In this document: in pieces, positions 10,831 to 63,661 of the stretch
Layout of the letters: the number at the start of each line of letters is the position of its first letter
Position numbering within the stretch: position 1 is the stretch's first letter
From: Leptasterias polaris
Lineage: Eukaryota > Echinodermata > Asteroidea > Forcipulatida > Asteriidae
Assembly: GCA_037783415.1 (NCBI GenBank)
Contig: JAZGTN010000059.1
Location: 1,798,001-1,862,000, forward strand
Direction: 5' to 3'
DNA length: 64,000 nt
The notes under the pieces: generated by a model
What the model was told of the DNA's origin: nothing
The model's input: only the letters and a program-made list of their open reading frames with translations
The model's database searches: none
Position numbers and translations under genes: made by a program

Positions 10831-12024
10831 ATAATGGTACTATCATTTATTAGCAAAAAATAATTGTGATTACATATTACATACATGTACGTACATTTAC
10901 CTGAAGTTGAAATTTTTGAAAGGATCTTGCATCACCTTTCTGTCTGAGTTGCCATAAATAGATTCTTAATTTACTTCTTGAATTCCTGTCAGTTAATTGG
11001 AACTAAAGGAATTTTCCTTGATTGGAGGGCTCAGTGTTATTATCACGGGTTTGAAGATTTTGTTATTTAAAGAAAATCAGCTCTGCTCCATCCTCTTCTG
11101 TGTGAGTGTGGATGTTTCATATAGTTAATTACACACATACAGAGATACCTATGGAGGTAGCCATGATACATCTGAGATATATTTCTTATGAGTCTGCATG
11201 TTGACATTCATACAGTGTACCTGACCTTGAAGTGTTTCCTGTAACGCTATATTCACATTGATGTTAATTTTACCCCCTTCAAATCAATATCGTAATTCAA
11301 TTGCAGTTGGTTGAATGACATACAAAAAAATCCTCTACTTTCATTACATACAGTGTAGAATAAATGATAGGTGTTGGGATTATCATCTTGCTGTCTTCAT
11401 AACATGTACTAAGACATTACTTTCTTTTCTTAAAGCAAACAATGAGGAAAGTCTTGTTGACCGTACAGTGTAATTTATGTTTATGTCAATGTTATCTTTG
11501 CTGATTCACAGAATCAATACATGAAGTATAAGGAGGTAGATGGTAGACTGTGTGCCTTGAAAAATATGATGTGATCTACATGTATGTGTGTACAGACTAG
11601 TGGCATGGGAACAACATCATGCTCAAAACAGAATATGTCTTTGCTTACTTTTCCACCAAAGCGGTTTTTCTGTCAGCTGATTATGTTGAAAGATTCATAA
11701 TAAAGATCTTTGAAAATCAACTGGAATGATTTACAAATATCATGTTTTAGTGTGAATCGTAAATTTAATGTTGGAATGTAATTTTGTCTGATTTAAAAGC
11801 GGCTGGTTTCAATTTCTTTTAAGCCATTTGATTTTACAAGTATTTTATTAAGTTTATTATTAATTACATATTTGTTTTGGGAGTTGGGGTAAACTTAGGC
11901 AAAAGCTCGCCTTATCATGCTGTCAATGTTTGATGACATGAAAGTGATAAATTCTACTACCGACACCCAGATTTAATTTCACATTATTTATGAAAGAATT
12001 TTGATTGTGTTTTCTCTCCTTCAG
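10831..12024. other. Intron sequence ahead of the first visible MRCK exon
   Basis: This AT-rich stretch leads into the acceptor at 12023-12024. No exon or clear element is seen. It is presumed to be the 3' part of the intron that follows the missing first exon. Confidence 0.6.
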
Positions 12025-52533
<40,509 letters not shown>

Positions 52534-53407
52534 CTAATAAGCCTCTTCACATGGACTGGAAGCACTCGGTTCAATCTGTATCCTCAAACTGAATGATGTT
52601 ATTCTCATCCAAGTGTCTTAAAGAATGTTGCGGGAGGTGAACAACTCCAGCATGAACTGGAATCTTGTGTCGTGAAGCTCTACTGGAGTTTATCTACGAG
52701 ATAGAACAAGATCCTACCAGATGTTTCCAATATTCTCTGAAATCCCTATTGGCATGGGATTAACATGGGATTAACATGGATTAGTAGAAAACCTGAGTCT
52801 TCTGGAGACAGCCTTTTGATATGGATGTATGGGATGCTGACGTCTTCAGTCTAAAGAAAAGAGTCCATCAATATTAAGAACAAGGTGTTATTGAAGATAG
52901 AAACAATATCTTTTAAATGCATGGCCCTCTGAGTATGATACAATGAGTTTGTACTTAAACCAACAACTGGGCATTTTGTTTTTTTCGTTATAAATACCTT
53001 GAGATGTTAATGTACATTGGTAATATTTAAATAATGAGTGAATTTTAATTGTAGACGATGACTGTAGATGAAAACTAACTTGTGTTTTGCAATGTTAGTA
53101 ACCATCCATGTTCTTGTTAACCCTGACCAGTCTGTGCTAGCATTGCTCACAAGTTGGCTTGTAAACTCATCCCCAAAAGGTAATTTTAGAATGTTGAAAA
53201 AAAGTAGGGTATACTAAAAAATACTTGTAGCTTTTGCGTGTGTTGGATCAAGTAAATACAAGTGTTAAATTGGGATAAACATCTGGCTTTGAATATTCAT
53301 AGAAACTGCTGGTGAGGATTATGTATCGCATAAATTATCCCGTTTTGATACAATATGACAATTCAACCTAACCATAGAGTGCTGCTTATATTGGTTCAAA
53401 ATCATGG

Positions 53408-53643
53408 TCCGACTTCATGGCTCTGCTTATTCTAAGCTTACACTAAACAATGTTCGCTTACAGGATCAGTGCCAAATTTCTTCACAAGTTGTGTAAGTGA
53501 ATAATGCATAGTGAAGTGAAGTACACACAAGCAAAAGCAAAAATTGGTAACCAGTGAAATATGCTTACATTAAGTTAATTTGACTAATACCATAAGCTCT
53601 GAAATGTTTTGCTTGAATTAAGCTGAGCCATGGGATAAGGCCC
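53408..53643. mobile_element. Foldback element, 'GGCTCTGCTTA' family
   Basis: The left arm ACTTCATGGCTCTGCTTA and the right arm 'aagctgagccatgggat' are diverged inverted repeats; the inner 'gtgaagtacacacaagcaaa' resembles 21090-21110. Confidence 0.6.
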
Positions 53644-53855
53644 AGGTCTTGGTTAGAAATTCACGCTAACATGGACATATTATGGGATAGTGTGGAATTT
53701 TGGCTTGTGGGTCTTCCTGAGTATTATCAGCTAATAATGCATTAATGGGAGCCATCAGGCAGGAATTCTGCCTTCAGCGATATCATGATTGATGTAGCAT
53801 CCAGAATCATTTGATAATGATCCCCGATGGGTATACCGACACATATTATCTCCTG

Positions 53856-54012
53856 GGCTCAGAAAATATTGCCCAACAATTTTCTGCTAAGAAAAATTGA
53901 GCAGGATACTAGTTTGAGATGGTAAATTGTACTTTGGTTGGTAACCTTATTCCCGTAAGCATAGTTTTATTGTGCTTAGCTACTTAATGTGCTTAAGCAG
54001 CTCATTGGGCCC
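53856..54012. mobile_element. Foldback MITE, 'TTTCATAGAGCTGC' family, degraded
   Basis: Keeps 'attttctgctaagaaaaatt', 'gttggtaaccttattcccgt' and 'gcttaagcagctcattgggc' of the family; the left arm is damaged. Confidence 0.6.
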
Positions 54013-54724
54013 TGGACTCAATTTCATACAACTCCTTATATTAATCATCAGTAAATAACTCAACATTCAGTATAGCACCAGTCACATTTATATCATGAAA
54101 TTGGGTGGTGCTTAAAACTTAACGACACAAAATCAACTTTGCATTTCTTGACTTGTCTCTAGCCACTCACCAATGTATGGAATACCAAGCTCTATCAACA
54201 CTCTTTAAAAACATAAGATTTTAAATAAACGTGTGAAATTTTGGTCAAGTCTTGCATAAGAATGACTTGAATATCTAACATTTTGTCTGACTATTTCATT
54301 GTGTTTGTATTGAAGGCTGTTTGAAACTCTACCAAAACAAGTTTGTATATTTATATGATTTTGCATCAATCATTGGCTTAAGTAAATATCACATTTAATT
54401 TGTTACCCCTTGCACTTTTCCCCCGTTTGTTCTTTTGTTTCCTTCCTCGTTTGACAGTCAACATTTGCCAAACAAATGCAGAATGCATAGAGTGATATTT
54501 TTGAGATAAAATAAAGCTGTTTTTTTGATATACTAGTGTTAGTGTTTTTAAGTAAGGTTAGTGTAGCAGTCAGAACAGTACTATTCATACGGTGTAACAT
54601 GTTAATCATTCTCTGGGTAGTGTAACAGTAGTCAAAATAGAAACAAACATTTAGTGTATTGATGTCCATTTTACATTGGTAGAACATGAACTGATTGAAA
54701 TGACAGTGTTCCGCACCAACTAGA

Positions 54725-54818
54725 GAATCGGCCCAACTATAGTTGGAATAAGCCCAACTATAGCTGGGATCATCCCAACTACTGTTTGGATCATTCAAAC
54801 TGTAGCTGGGCCGATTCT
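54725..54818. repeat. Clustered palindromes with AACTATAGTTGG core
   Basis: The outer arms GAATCGGCCCAACTATAG and 'ctgtagctgggccgattc' are inverted. Between them, short repeats of CCCAACTA and its complement recur every about 25 bases. It can form several nested hairpins. Confidence 0.75.
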
Positions 54819-56823
54819 ATAGTCGGGACGTAACAATGCGTTCTCTTATTACTTAGTGTCAACTACAACACCACAAACAGTTCCAGAATAGAGCTATTTA
54901 CAGCCGTTGTAAAGTTCATTACACAAAGACCCTTACCAGTTCAAAGTGATGCTGTAACTGTGATATACATAGGTGGCTATGCTAAAACTTAGTTTATATT
55001 TTACGGAAAATAAAGAATCTTTTCCGACAGAGTTTATAACTCTATAAAAAAATCGCCCAATGTTTGGACAAGGAATTGTGTTCACTCCTTATGTTAATTT
55101 TTAAAGAATAAGTATTTATGAGATGGATAGTACCACTGGCTGGTTGTCTGGTTGTTTGGCACACTGTATTTGTAAATCCTGTCAACTTGATATACTGGTA
55201 TAATATTCAGTAACAGATGGAGTAAGACACATGTCTATGATCTATTCATTCATTGGCTGAATGGTTGTCTGCATGGTGACAAAAGAAACATCTTAAGGGT
55301 CTGCATTTCTCTGCCTGTATGATTCATACAGCCTTATACATGAAGAACTTTCCTATAGAGTCATAACCCCTGGGCATATGGTATTCTGGAGACTGCCATC
55401 CACAGCTCTGGACTCTTATAAGACTGGTATGCCATACGTTAACATTTATTTGGCTCTGAAACACTGAATCCATAATAGTTAGGACAAATCTAGAATTGGG
55501 AAGGTTAGAATCAAGTCAGACGTTACCCCTGATCATTAAAACACAGAATTTGACTGCACTTAGTAGTCTCCATTTAATGGGAATAATGTGTTGATTTAAC
55601 GCAGAGGCTTAGAGTGTGACCAATTGCTGTCATCTGTAGCTTTCTTATATTCAATATCTTTATTACCTAAAAGCAGCAACCTATGTAAATTATTCCAACT
55701 AGCTTTTCTTTTAATCTGGATTTTGTTTCGGTTTAGTATTTTTTCTGTTATTTTGTTACAAAGTCCAGAGTTATACATTATTATTATTATTCACTAATTA
55801 TTATTTGTCTACATTTAGGTTTGTCTAAATATTGTATATTGGCTGATTTTAGGATGGAAATGGTTTGTAAAACAAAATGAGTCCCTCTAACGTGTGCAGT
55901 TCCTCTACCATTTCCAAGGATTTTAATAAATCTGTGTTTTGTATTGAATAACCAAAAAAAATAAATAAAAATAAAAAAAATGGTTGTAGATAAAGAAGGT
56001 AGATGAATGACTTGAGGGGTAGATTATGGAATACGGAGTATGAGGTGGTTTTCTTATTTAGGTGAAATAACAAGTTATATGTATGCATAATGTAGTGGCT
56101 AAGTTAATGTTATAAGGGCCTCAATGTAACTGTAAAATAGCCTTTATTATTATGCATATGCAAGAGGGCCATGCATATGCATGATCGTAAAATAAAAAGA
56201 AAATAACTCATTAGGTTTTTGTTTTGTAAAATATGAATGTAATAGATTGGTAGGGATACAAACGTGTGATATAAGACTGATGGTCAGCTTGTGATGCTTG
56301 GTTAGTTTGAACATATTTTTGCGTATCTTTGTTTATTTAAATAACATGCAAAGTAGAGTTGAGAAACCATCAATGTAATAAAATGCGAATTATTTTTGTG
56401 GTCTTCCAGTAAGTTGACGAGTCACCATGATGCTAGCCTGTGTGGTGGTCAGATTGCCAATAAGTTTGCTTTGCTAAAACAAAAACCAATACTAAACTAA
56501 GTTGACTTGTACAAATGACCATGTCTAGATGCAGCAGTAGATCCATGTGACAAAATGATGTTACGATTTATAAAGAAATCAAATTGTATTTGAGAGATAA
56601 ATTCCATTTATCTCTTGATGAACTGATCATCTGGCAGTTCTACTTTACTAAAGATATTGTAATCAGTTTGTCAAAAAATTACAAACTAATTCAAGTTAAA
56701 TAATTGATTTACATGAGATTTAAGATGAAAAATTGATCAAATTCATGCAAATAGTTATCAAGGACTGTGAATTAGAAAGTGTTCAAACTGTAATATCCTA
56801 TAATTATGTTATCAACTGAAAGC

Positions 56824-56970
56824 TTAAAGGAACTGTGTCTGTCATGATTGAAGCAGGCCTGTGGCTTTACATGGAATTATGAACTCTCACCCAGTTCCTG
56901 CAAGCTGAGAGTTCATAATTTTATGTACAGCCACAGACCTGCTTTGATCATGACAACACAGCCCCTTTAA
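56824..56970. mobile_element. Foldback MITE, family 2, copy 2 (short)
   Basis: The ends TTAAAGGAACTGTGT and ACACAGCCCCTTTAA with the inner 'gcaggcctgtggct' arm match the element at 10596-10830 but with a shorter loop. Confidence 0.75.
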
Positions 56971-59192
56971 GTTCAATCTGTAAAATTATACGGATCTATA
57001 AAGAAGGAAGAACAATTTCTTCTTAAAAATTGTGCAAAATATTTGGTTTTGCCCTCTGCTAAAACATGTTTACATGAAGCCTAGATAGAATACTCGGAAC
57101 AATGTTATGATGCTGAAGTGGTCTATCCAGTGTGCATGGGATGAGATTCCTGTGATATGGGAATACCCTAATTAAAGCTTTTTTTAAGTTACTGGATTGT
57201 TGAAAAAAAAGTTGGACAATATTTTGTAGAAGTCAGGTCATCCTATATATATAGATTATTCTATTATTTCATGGTATTAATCTCTTGCTTTTTTCGGGAA
57301 AATTAAAACAGTTTTTTATATCTTTTTTCGAGATAGCTGGAAAACTAACCCTAAAGTGACATAACTTAAAATCACCCTAAAGAGTTTCATTAAAATAAAA
57401 AAACAAAAAAACAAAAACAAACTTTTATCTGCAAATGTCATAATTCCATTTCCCCCACATTAATCTTGATTACATGTGTACTATTTCATAGTTACATCTA
57501 AGTTCAGTAACAACCAACTAAATGTAAAACATTTCATTCCTGAAGCTTGGATTTTGGGAAAAAATAATAAATAGTTGTCAAGAATGTTCTGCAAAAAAAA
57601 TGATTCTACTTGAATCTGCCTGAGGAAAACCTATCATTGGTTGAGAGTTGTGCGTGCATGTGTGCACATGTGTGCACATGTCCATTGCTTGACCTCAGCA
57701 ATGGCAGTCTATGCTCGGGGGGTCTTTTTGGTCTTTTTTAAAAACATGCACCAGCGATGGTAATTATTGCGCAGACACGTAAAAATGATCTTTGACATTT
57801 TACGCTTGTGATCCTTCCCCATATTCATGGCGCTACATACTACAGAATGACATGCTTTCAGGACTCCTTTATTGCAGAATTCTGTGGTAAGCACGCCACA
57901 AAATTGGATCGTGGATGTTTCTCAAAATACCAGGTTGTCCATTGGCAAAGGCCAAACCCCCCTTTTGCGTTTTGTTACTAGAAGTTTTCTATAATTAGAT
58001 GTTCATACAGAATAATGTTGTGTGCCCGTTAATCACATGAGCAGCTTCCAACTAATCGGATGATTTTATGATTGAACTGGGACGTTTACCCAACCTTGAC
58101 TATGGTTCTGATATAAGTTTCATTGTCAACCTTGTGATGATCTACAAAATCTCAACCCTTATTTCTCCCATTAGACATTTTATTGGCATAGTTGTCACCA
58201 ATAAACCTACTCGGTTCTTGGTTTTCAAAGTTTCTAAAATGGAGCTTGCGACAGAGCCGAAGTCTTGGAGTGGTAAATGCCCGGAATGAATGTATTATGT
58301 TGTCAGGTTAGACTAGCTAGAAGTCTTGTAGTCAAGTGTTTTCAGACACATCAGGATAATTTATGTCTCTAATGAGTGAAACACAAATTGGCAAGGAATG
58401 AGTTCAAGTTATAGAAGTGGAGGTAAGAATGAGGATAAGGTGGTTCTGATTGATTGTTTAGTGGTATGTAGTAATATTTGGTCCAAATACTGAGATATGA
58501 CACATTTTTACAATTCAGAACGACAGTGATGGTGTACAGTACATAACCCTTGTATGCAAGTTAACTTTATACCATCATGGAAAATCCAAATCTTTCAACC
58601 AATTTGGACATTTGAAGTCGTGTATCATGCAAATGCACTTAAAAGAAAGAACAAATAGTCAGGAAAACTCTTTAAAAGTGTAGTGGACTAAAATACAACT
58701 TTTATTTGTCAAATAGTTTGGCTACTCGAATTTGTAAGTCTTCAAGGATCCAGATCAAGTGAACCAAATTAATTAGCTCAAAGTCATTTAAAATATTAGA
58801 GTCAGAGCAAAGCTAAAAGGACGACAAAAATTTATCAAAAATACAGATTTGAGGAGTAAACTAGCCTGTATTAAAGGAAATGTTGAGTGTCCATGCTGTA
58901 TAAATGTTGGATATACTTCTAAACTATGTAAAAGTTTGACCAAGTATCAGAGCCCCTTTAAACAATATAACCATGTTTCAAATAATTTGTTTTGTTTAAT
59001 TCCATGTTTCCAAGTTTTGACCTTTCAATTAACTTCTAAAAGATGTACAGAAATTCACTACAAATGCTTACATCTAATATTTGGTTATAAATCCTTTGCT
59101 TATATAGGTATTTTGTTTTGTGAAATCAGGGTTCTTTAACACAAAACTGCCACATAAGTTCATAAATTGAATAATTAATTTTAGATCTCTTA

Positions 59193-59198
59193 TTTATT
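59193..59198 (-). terminator. Candidate polyadenylation signal for NOP53
   Basis: AATAAA on the minus strand, about 425 bases past the NOP53 stop at 59623. It is the first perfect hexamer I noticed in that direction. Cleavage position is not known. Confidence 0.35.
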
Positions 59199-59622
59199 AT
59201 TCATTTCCATTTAGTTTCTGGGCTTTGTACTCTAAAACAATATAAACCGTGTTGTATTTTCCCGAAAACTAAAAAAAGGAAAAACTTAATATTAAAAAGA
59301 AAAATGTGATATTGAAAACTGAGTTAAGTTTGGGTTGATTTGAGTAGTTACATCTTATGCTGTCATTCTCTTGTATTTAAAAACAAAACAACTTAAAGAC
59401 ATTAAAATTTAAAAATATACTGGTCAGCAACACTTGCTGATAATGGATTATTGAGTATGACATGATGTATTATGCATATCTAGGGGCCACCACAGGCTTT
59501 TCAGTAGACATGTAGATGAAATGAACAGACCATTCTATAGTGATGACACTTCTTGGAATAATTCCTTAAGTATCTGTATTTGAAATTCATCTTGAAGAAC
59601 TCCTTGTTATCCTGATTGTCGC

Positions 59623-59629
59623 TTATATC
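59623..59629 (-). CDS. NOP53: NOP53 terminal coding exon (last codon and stop)
   Basis: The acceptor gtgtgtttcag is followed by GATATAA. Joined to the previous exon ending in AC, it gives ACG-ATA-TAA, so the protein ends EITI. The exon continues as 3' UTR. The chain end resembles the human terminal REIQL. Without this splice the protein would end EIT at a TGA inside the donor. Confidence 0.7.
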
Positions 59630-62600
59630 CTGAAACACACAATCAATCATCTGTTATATTGAAGTAGACAAAAACCTCATATTGTACCATCAATAACCCT
59701 TATACACAAGCGCAATCTTATAAATATACAGTTAAAATATAAATCAAGCTTTCAAGATGGACGCCATGCTGTAGTTGACATGTAACTATACCAGGTTTTT
59801 ATAGTTGTGTACTGCATTGCTTTAAAATCGTGCCATGAGGGTTGCCGGTGTTGCTTGGACTCCAATTTCACCAAAAATCGTTTAAGCATCAATCATCCAG
59901 TAAGTCTACTTCTACTTTCTGTCAAAGCTTCCTATTCATTTCCTCATATGCCAATTTCTATTTGATCGAGACATTATTGAATTGATCAAGATCTAACTCA
60001 CGTGATTTCCTTGTGTGATTTCTTCTCGTACTCCTTATAATGGGCCTTTTGACCTCTGAAAACAAAACAGGTATAAAAATGGGTGATAAACTTGAAACAT
60101 GATCCAAAACAAAGTAACTCTGTGTTCCTTCCTCCATGCTTACACCCTGTCTTATGTGGATACTGTCTGCCACGCTTGCCATTTGGGGAGTCAAATTGCA
60201 TGTATACATCGTGTATAGCCAAGTCGCTTAATGTGCGCAATACACTGTAAAACACACAGAGACATTGACTCCCAAATGGCGCAACTAAGACTATTGAGAT
60301 GATGTCAGGTAAAATGGGTCAATAGAAACAAGAAACAATGGGAAAAAATAATAGAAAACACAGCTTTCTGTTTACATTATCGATCGTTGGATCAGGAATT
60401 ACTTGGCTGAAATAGAATCAGTTTTTCACAAAGTATAATTGACCCGGCTTTGGCGCAGTCCCACATGGATTGCTGTAAAATGAACTCACCTTTTCCATAT
60501 TCTTGATTCAATAATATTCCTCTTTTGTAGACTCTTGTAACGATCTCTAAGAAGACTACCCTCCGGCTGTAGAATAGTAAAATCAAGGCTTTCTTGTAAT
60601 TCACAAAACTTATAAGTATTTATATATCAACATGGCCTTTTACTTCGGTAACACTTGGCTTAGGCTGTTTCTTCTTTGTTAATAATCATACCTTGAGTTG
60701 GCGTAAACTTCCGACCAGTTCATCACTCAGCTTTATCACCATGGGCTCTTCCTCCAATCTGAAGTAGCAATATGGTTAAAGAACTACAAAGCATAATTCA
60801 TTCATTTATTCATCAATCAAAAAGTTTTAGTTTGTGTACACCCAACTATAGACTTAACAGAATCACTTGTTTGGCATGTACTGTATTAAATGCAGGAACT
60901 ACTGGCGCAGATTTTTTTGTTTAGACTGCTGTGTTATTTGGTAACCACTATTCTATCTATACAACAATCTTACCACCTCTCATCAACACCAATATGCTGT
61001 GTTTAAAGTGTTTAGACTAACTGTTTCCCACTAATCACGATTAGCTGTGGTGAGATTAATGACATGGTGTACTGCAAAAATTTGACCGAAGTGTAGCTGA
61101 AATTCAACATTCATTTTAGAATGTCTAAAGGATACTTGTGATGTCCAAAGGATCTTGGAATCTTCTCTCTTTCCTTTTCTCTCTGTAGACGTTTTTCTCT
61201 TTCTATCTTTGCATCAGCTTTCTCTTTCTCCATCTCCTTGGCGATGCTCCGTAATCGATACACTTCATTCTGTCGTATCTTCAGACGCTTCTCTGCCTTC
61301 ATCTCTTTCTCCTTTTGGTTGGACAAGAGCAAAGGGCGACAATAAATTAACTGTGACATGGAGAAGCAATATTGGAGCTGCCAACTTGCTTTGGTACATC
61401 AAGATCAAAATCATTTGAAATCTTCTTGTTCTTTGTACGAATGAGCCCCAACTGCAATGACATACACGATTACTTTGTTTGTTTACAGAATCAACGTAAA
61501 CATTAGTGGAAACAACTTGAATGTTAGTACAAGAAGTACAAATCAACAACACATGAATAAATTTAGATAGTTGTATATCTTGGAAGAATTCTCCAACCTT
61601 TTCTTTGAGCTCCTTCTCTTTTCTTTTCCTCTTCTTTGTCTTGCGATTCTCAAACGTTGTTGGGGGATTAGGGAGGATTTCTCTTTCACCTTCTGCTTCC
61701 ACAACGTCTGCTTTCTCATCATCATGAAACAGTCCTGCTGACATCTCATCAATGTAGGTTGCCTAGAAACAAAACCAATCAAGTCGGTAAGGCAACATGG
61801 TCCATGGTATTCAGTCCATACAGACATAAACGCCTATCATCTTTGACTCAATAGAAGAGTGTTATAAGGAGCTGTGATTACAACTTTTTACTCTCAATAA
61901 ATCCTGAGATGTACCTCCCATACTTGATGCTTATTCCTTACACGTTTAATGATGTTTACTGTATACTTTTATTTTGCTATAGATTGTTTGATTTGAAACT
62001 GTGTGATGAAGGGGGGGGAGTGCATTCAGTCTAGCTTATTTCTTCATATAGGTTTGCAACAGCTAATTCTATTTTCTCAAAAAAAAGTGGGTTTTTTTCC
62101 TGCACAGCAAGACTTTGTACTGTGTTTTTTTAGTTCCCAATGGTACAGCTGAGCAACCCAAAATGAGGAAATTAGCTGATCAGCTGAAAAGTTGCATTAT
62201 ATATGTTCATTCTGTAACTGAAACAAGGTCAGGACATGTGGCTATGGTTATAGCTAGATCAGAGCTTCGATACTGCTGGCTTCATCAGCCAGAGCCAAAG
62301 TCGATCCATTCAGACGCTCTTTAGATTCTACTCACCTGAGCTTGTTTAGCGCTGAGCTTGGGAATCTTGTGCCATCTTTCTAATTTCTCTTCAGCTTTCT
62401 GTTTTTTCAACTCAATCTCATAAGTTGAATTCACCAAATCCTGTCAAAATATCATCACCAAAAAACAAACAATTAATAACACTGGAGATGTTAAGAAATC
62501 TACAAACTTGACATATTATCAGTTTGTAATTGACGATGTGACCTCTGTTTACATTCAAACCGCCCTCTGTTGACAAGTCTGTTATCCAAGTCATGTTCCG

Positions 62601-63654
62601 CCGGGCAAAAAGACGTGTAGTCATGGTAATATTGCGTGTACTTTCTAGCTGGCTGTCAAGTACACAAAGGTTTTGCCCGGCGACATGCGCGCGCATCATG
62701 TTATGATTTTCAAATGACGTATGAGGTCACATCGTCTATACATGAGGTGTAGAACATCAGGAAAAAAAGAGCTCTCCACCTACATTTATTAAGTAATGTT
62801 AAGTTTGACAATTCTGAGTACAAACTTGAAGCAGCTATGAGCAGTTTTTAGAATAAAGAAAATCTGTTTTGAGGGGGTAGGGGAACTTGTTTACAACTAC
62901 AGAAATTAATTTCAATTTCAAATCCAAAAATTCCATCTCACTGTTTGCATGAGTTTGGCACTGTAACCCCAAATCACAGACTCTGAGCATGAGGCCATAC
63001 CATTGTGTTGGATCTAGGCGTTACTATAGAGTGGAGTATTTTGGATGATTTGGTAGATTATTCACAAATCTTCCACTCTTAGCATGAGATTAGGCAAACC
63101 AAATTTGTTTGGGTATTGAGTTTCCATGGAGTGAAGTATTTTGGATTGATTCAGGGTTGCTTATGGCAAGAAAATCTAAATGATTGGATAAGTGAAGTGG
63201 AATTTTGGTTTTGTAAGAAAACAATTTTCAAACCTGATGATCTTCAAGCGATGGGTTATACGAAGCACCAGGGGCAATGATCTCTACTGCTGGGAACTTG
63301 CTGGGTTTATCCTGGTATCTAGGAGGTACCTGATTCAACAAAATCAACAATGTAAGTCAAAAACAAATGATCATTGCATGGTCAAGCCAACTGCTTGTTA
63401 GCAGTAAAAGATGACAACTTCCAATAGTTAAACTCTTCAAATGCTGTAAAAATAAAATCAATATATTTACAATCACACAAATCTACTTAATTCAAACAAA
63501 TAGTTCTTACTGTTTGAGGCTTCACATTTAAAAAAATCTACTTCAAGTGTTCTTAAGAAAGTAGTTACCTTTGCTGGTGTCCTTTTTGTCTGTCGTAGAA
63601 AATGCTCATCGGCTTCTATACCTGATCTCTTTATCTTTTTGACCACGTCACAAT
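59623..63654 (-). CDS. NOP53: NOP53 (GLTSCR2) ribosome biogenesis factor, C-terminal part, 9 exons
   Basis: NOP53 is a nucleolar factor that joins pre-60S particles and recruits the exosome helicase for 5.8S/ITS2 processing; vertebrate NOP53 is also known as a tumour suppressor (GLTSCR2/PICT1). The visible 276 residues include FLRQTKRTPAK, EIIAPGASYNPSLEDHQ, a long Lys/Arg/Glu helix region, VIKLSDELVGSLRQLKPEGS and LLRDRYKSLQKRNIIE. The P-x-G-A-S-Y-N-P-x-x-E-D-H-Q and L-R-x-L-K-P-E-G-x-x-L-x-D-R blocks are diagnostic. All introns are GT-AG on the minus strand with consistent phase. The human protein has 478 residues, so roughly the first 200 lie beyond the right edge. Confidence 0.95.
60002..60055 (-). 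CDS. NOP53: NOP53 penultimate exon
   Basis: The exon encodes GQKAHYKEYEKKSHKEI, the basic C-terminal tail. Acceptor gttttcag; the 3' end AC followed by gtgagt is a strong donor. Reading on without splicing reaches TGA at 60000-59998. Confidence 0.9.
60178..60280. mobile_element. Short hairpin element (GCCATTTGGGGAGTCAA arms)
   Basis: The arms GCCATTTGGGGAGTCAA and TTGACTCCCAAATGGC are inverted, about 70 bases apart, in a NOP53 intron. A similar hairpin with GCCATTTTGGGTGTCA and ACTCCCAAAATGGC lies at 30411-30460. Confidence 0.65.
60490..60566 (-). CDS. NOP53: NOP53 exon with PEGSLLRDR
   Basis: The exon encodes PEGSLLRDRYKSLQKRNIIE, then SRIWK. Acceptor attctacag, donor gtgagt, ends in phase 2. 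This is the most conserved block of the C-terminal domain. Confidence 0.96.
60692..60758 (-). CDS. NOP53: NOP53 exon with SDELVGSLRQLK
   Basis: The exon encodes LEEEPMVIKLSDELVGSLRQ, then LK. Acceptor tacttcag, donor gtatga; starts in phase 2 and ends in phase 0. Confidence 0.95.
61136..61311 (-). CDS. NOP53: NOP53 exon: charged helix
   Basis: The exon encodes EKEMKAEKRLKIRQNEVYRL, RSIAKEMEKEKADAKIERE, KRLQREKEREKIPRSFGHH. The acceptor aaccaaaag has a weak pyrimidine tract, so its exact 5' edge is less certain than the others; donor gtatcc. Ends in phase 2. Confidence 0.85.
61598..61762 (-). CDS. NOP53: NOP53 exon: acidic patch and NLS-like basic run
   Basis: The exon encodes ATYIDEMSAGLFHDDEKADV, an E-rich stretch, NPPTTFENRKTKKRKRKEKE and LKEK. 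KTKKRKRK is a likely nuclear/nucleolar localisation signal. Phase 0 at both ends, donor gttgga. Confidence 0.95.
62336..62440 (-). CDS. NOP53: NOP53 exon: WHKIPKLSAKQAQ
   Basis: The exon encodes DLVNSTYEIELKKQKAEEKL, then ERWHKIPKLSAKQAQ. Acceptor ttttgacag, donor gtgagt, phase 0, 35 codons. Confidence 0.95.
62532..62736. mobile_element. Foldback MITE with GACGATGTGACCTC ends
   Basis: The ends GACGATGTGACCTC and GAGGTCACATCGTC are perfect 14-base inverted repeats; inner arms 'ttccgccgggcaaaa' and 'ttttgcccggcgaca' continue the stem. It is about 205 bp, in a NOP53 intron. Confidence 0.85.
63234..63329 (-). CDS. NOP53: NOP53 exon: GASYNPSLEDHQ
   Basis: The exon encodes VPPRYQDKPSKFPAVEIIAP, then GASYNPSLEDHQ. 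This G-A-S-Y-N-P motif is the family signature. Phase 0, 32 codons. Confidence 0.97.
63569..63654 (-). CDS. NOP53: NOP53 first visible exon
   Basis: The exon encodes CDVVKKIKRSGIEADEHFLR, then QTKRTPAK. Acceptor ttgatag, donor gtaact. It starts with two bases completing a codon whose first base lies in an exon beyond 64000. Confidence 0.85.
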
Positions 63655-63661
63655 CTATCAA

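Larger units (their letters stand above)
52534..54520 (+). other. Probable MRCK 3' UTR
   Basis: No open frame of note. AATAAA occurs at 54224-54229 and 54510-54515 and either could end the transcript. If it reaches the second, the UTR contains two foldback elements (53408-53643 and 53856-54012). Confidence 0.45.
54521..59192. other. Intergenic region between convergent genes
   Basis: The region between the MRCK and NOP53 3' ends is AT-rich with no supported gene. It holds a hairpin cluster (54725-54818), ATT-rich runs near 55780, a foldback MITE (56824-56970), and a dispersed repeat at about 57620-57730 related to 18535-18640. A 96-codon open frame at 58849-59139 has no recognisable feature. 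Confidence 0.6.

Noticed and set aside
58849..59139. 96-codon + open frame with several cysteines
   Set aside because: The Cys spacing fits no zinc-binding domain I know, no splice context, and the region is AT-rich intergenic DNA.
59504..59629. 42-codon open frame on the minus strand after the acceptor at 59630
   Set aside because: It is open only in phase 0, whereas the upstream NOP53 exon delivers phase 2, which stops at TAA after one codon. It is best read as 3' UTR.
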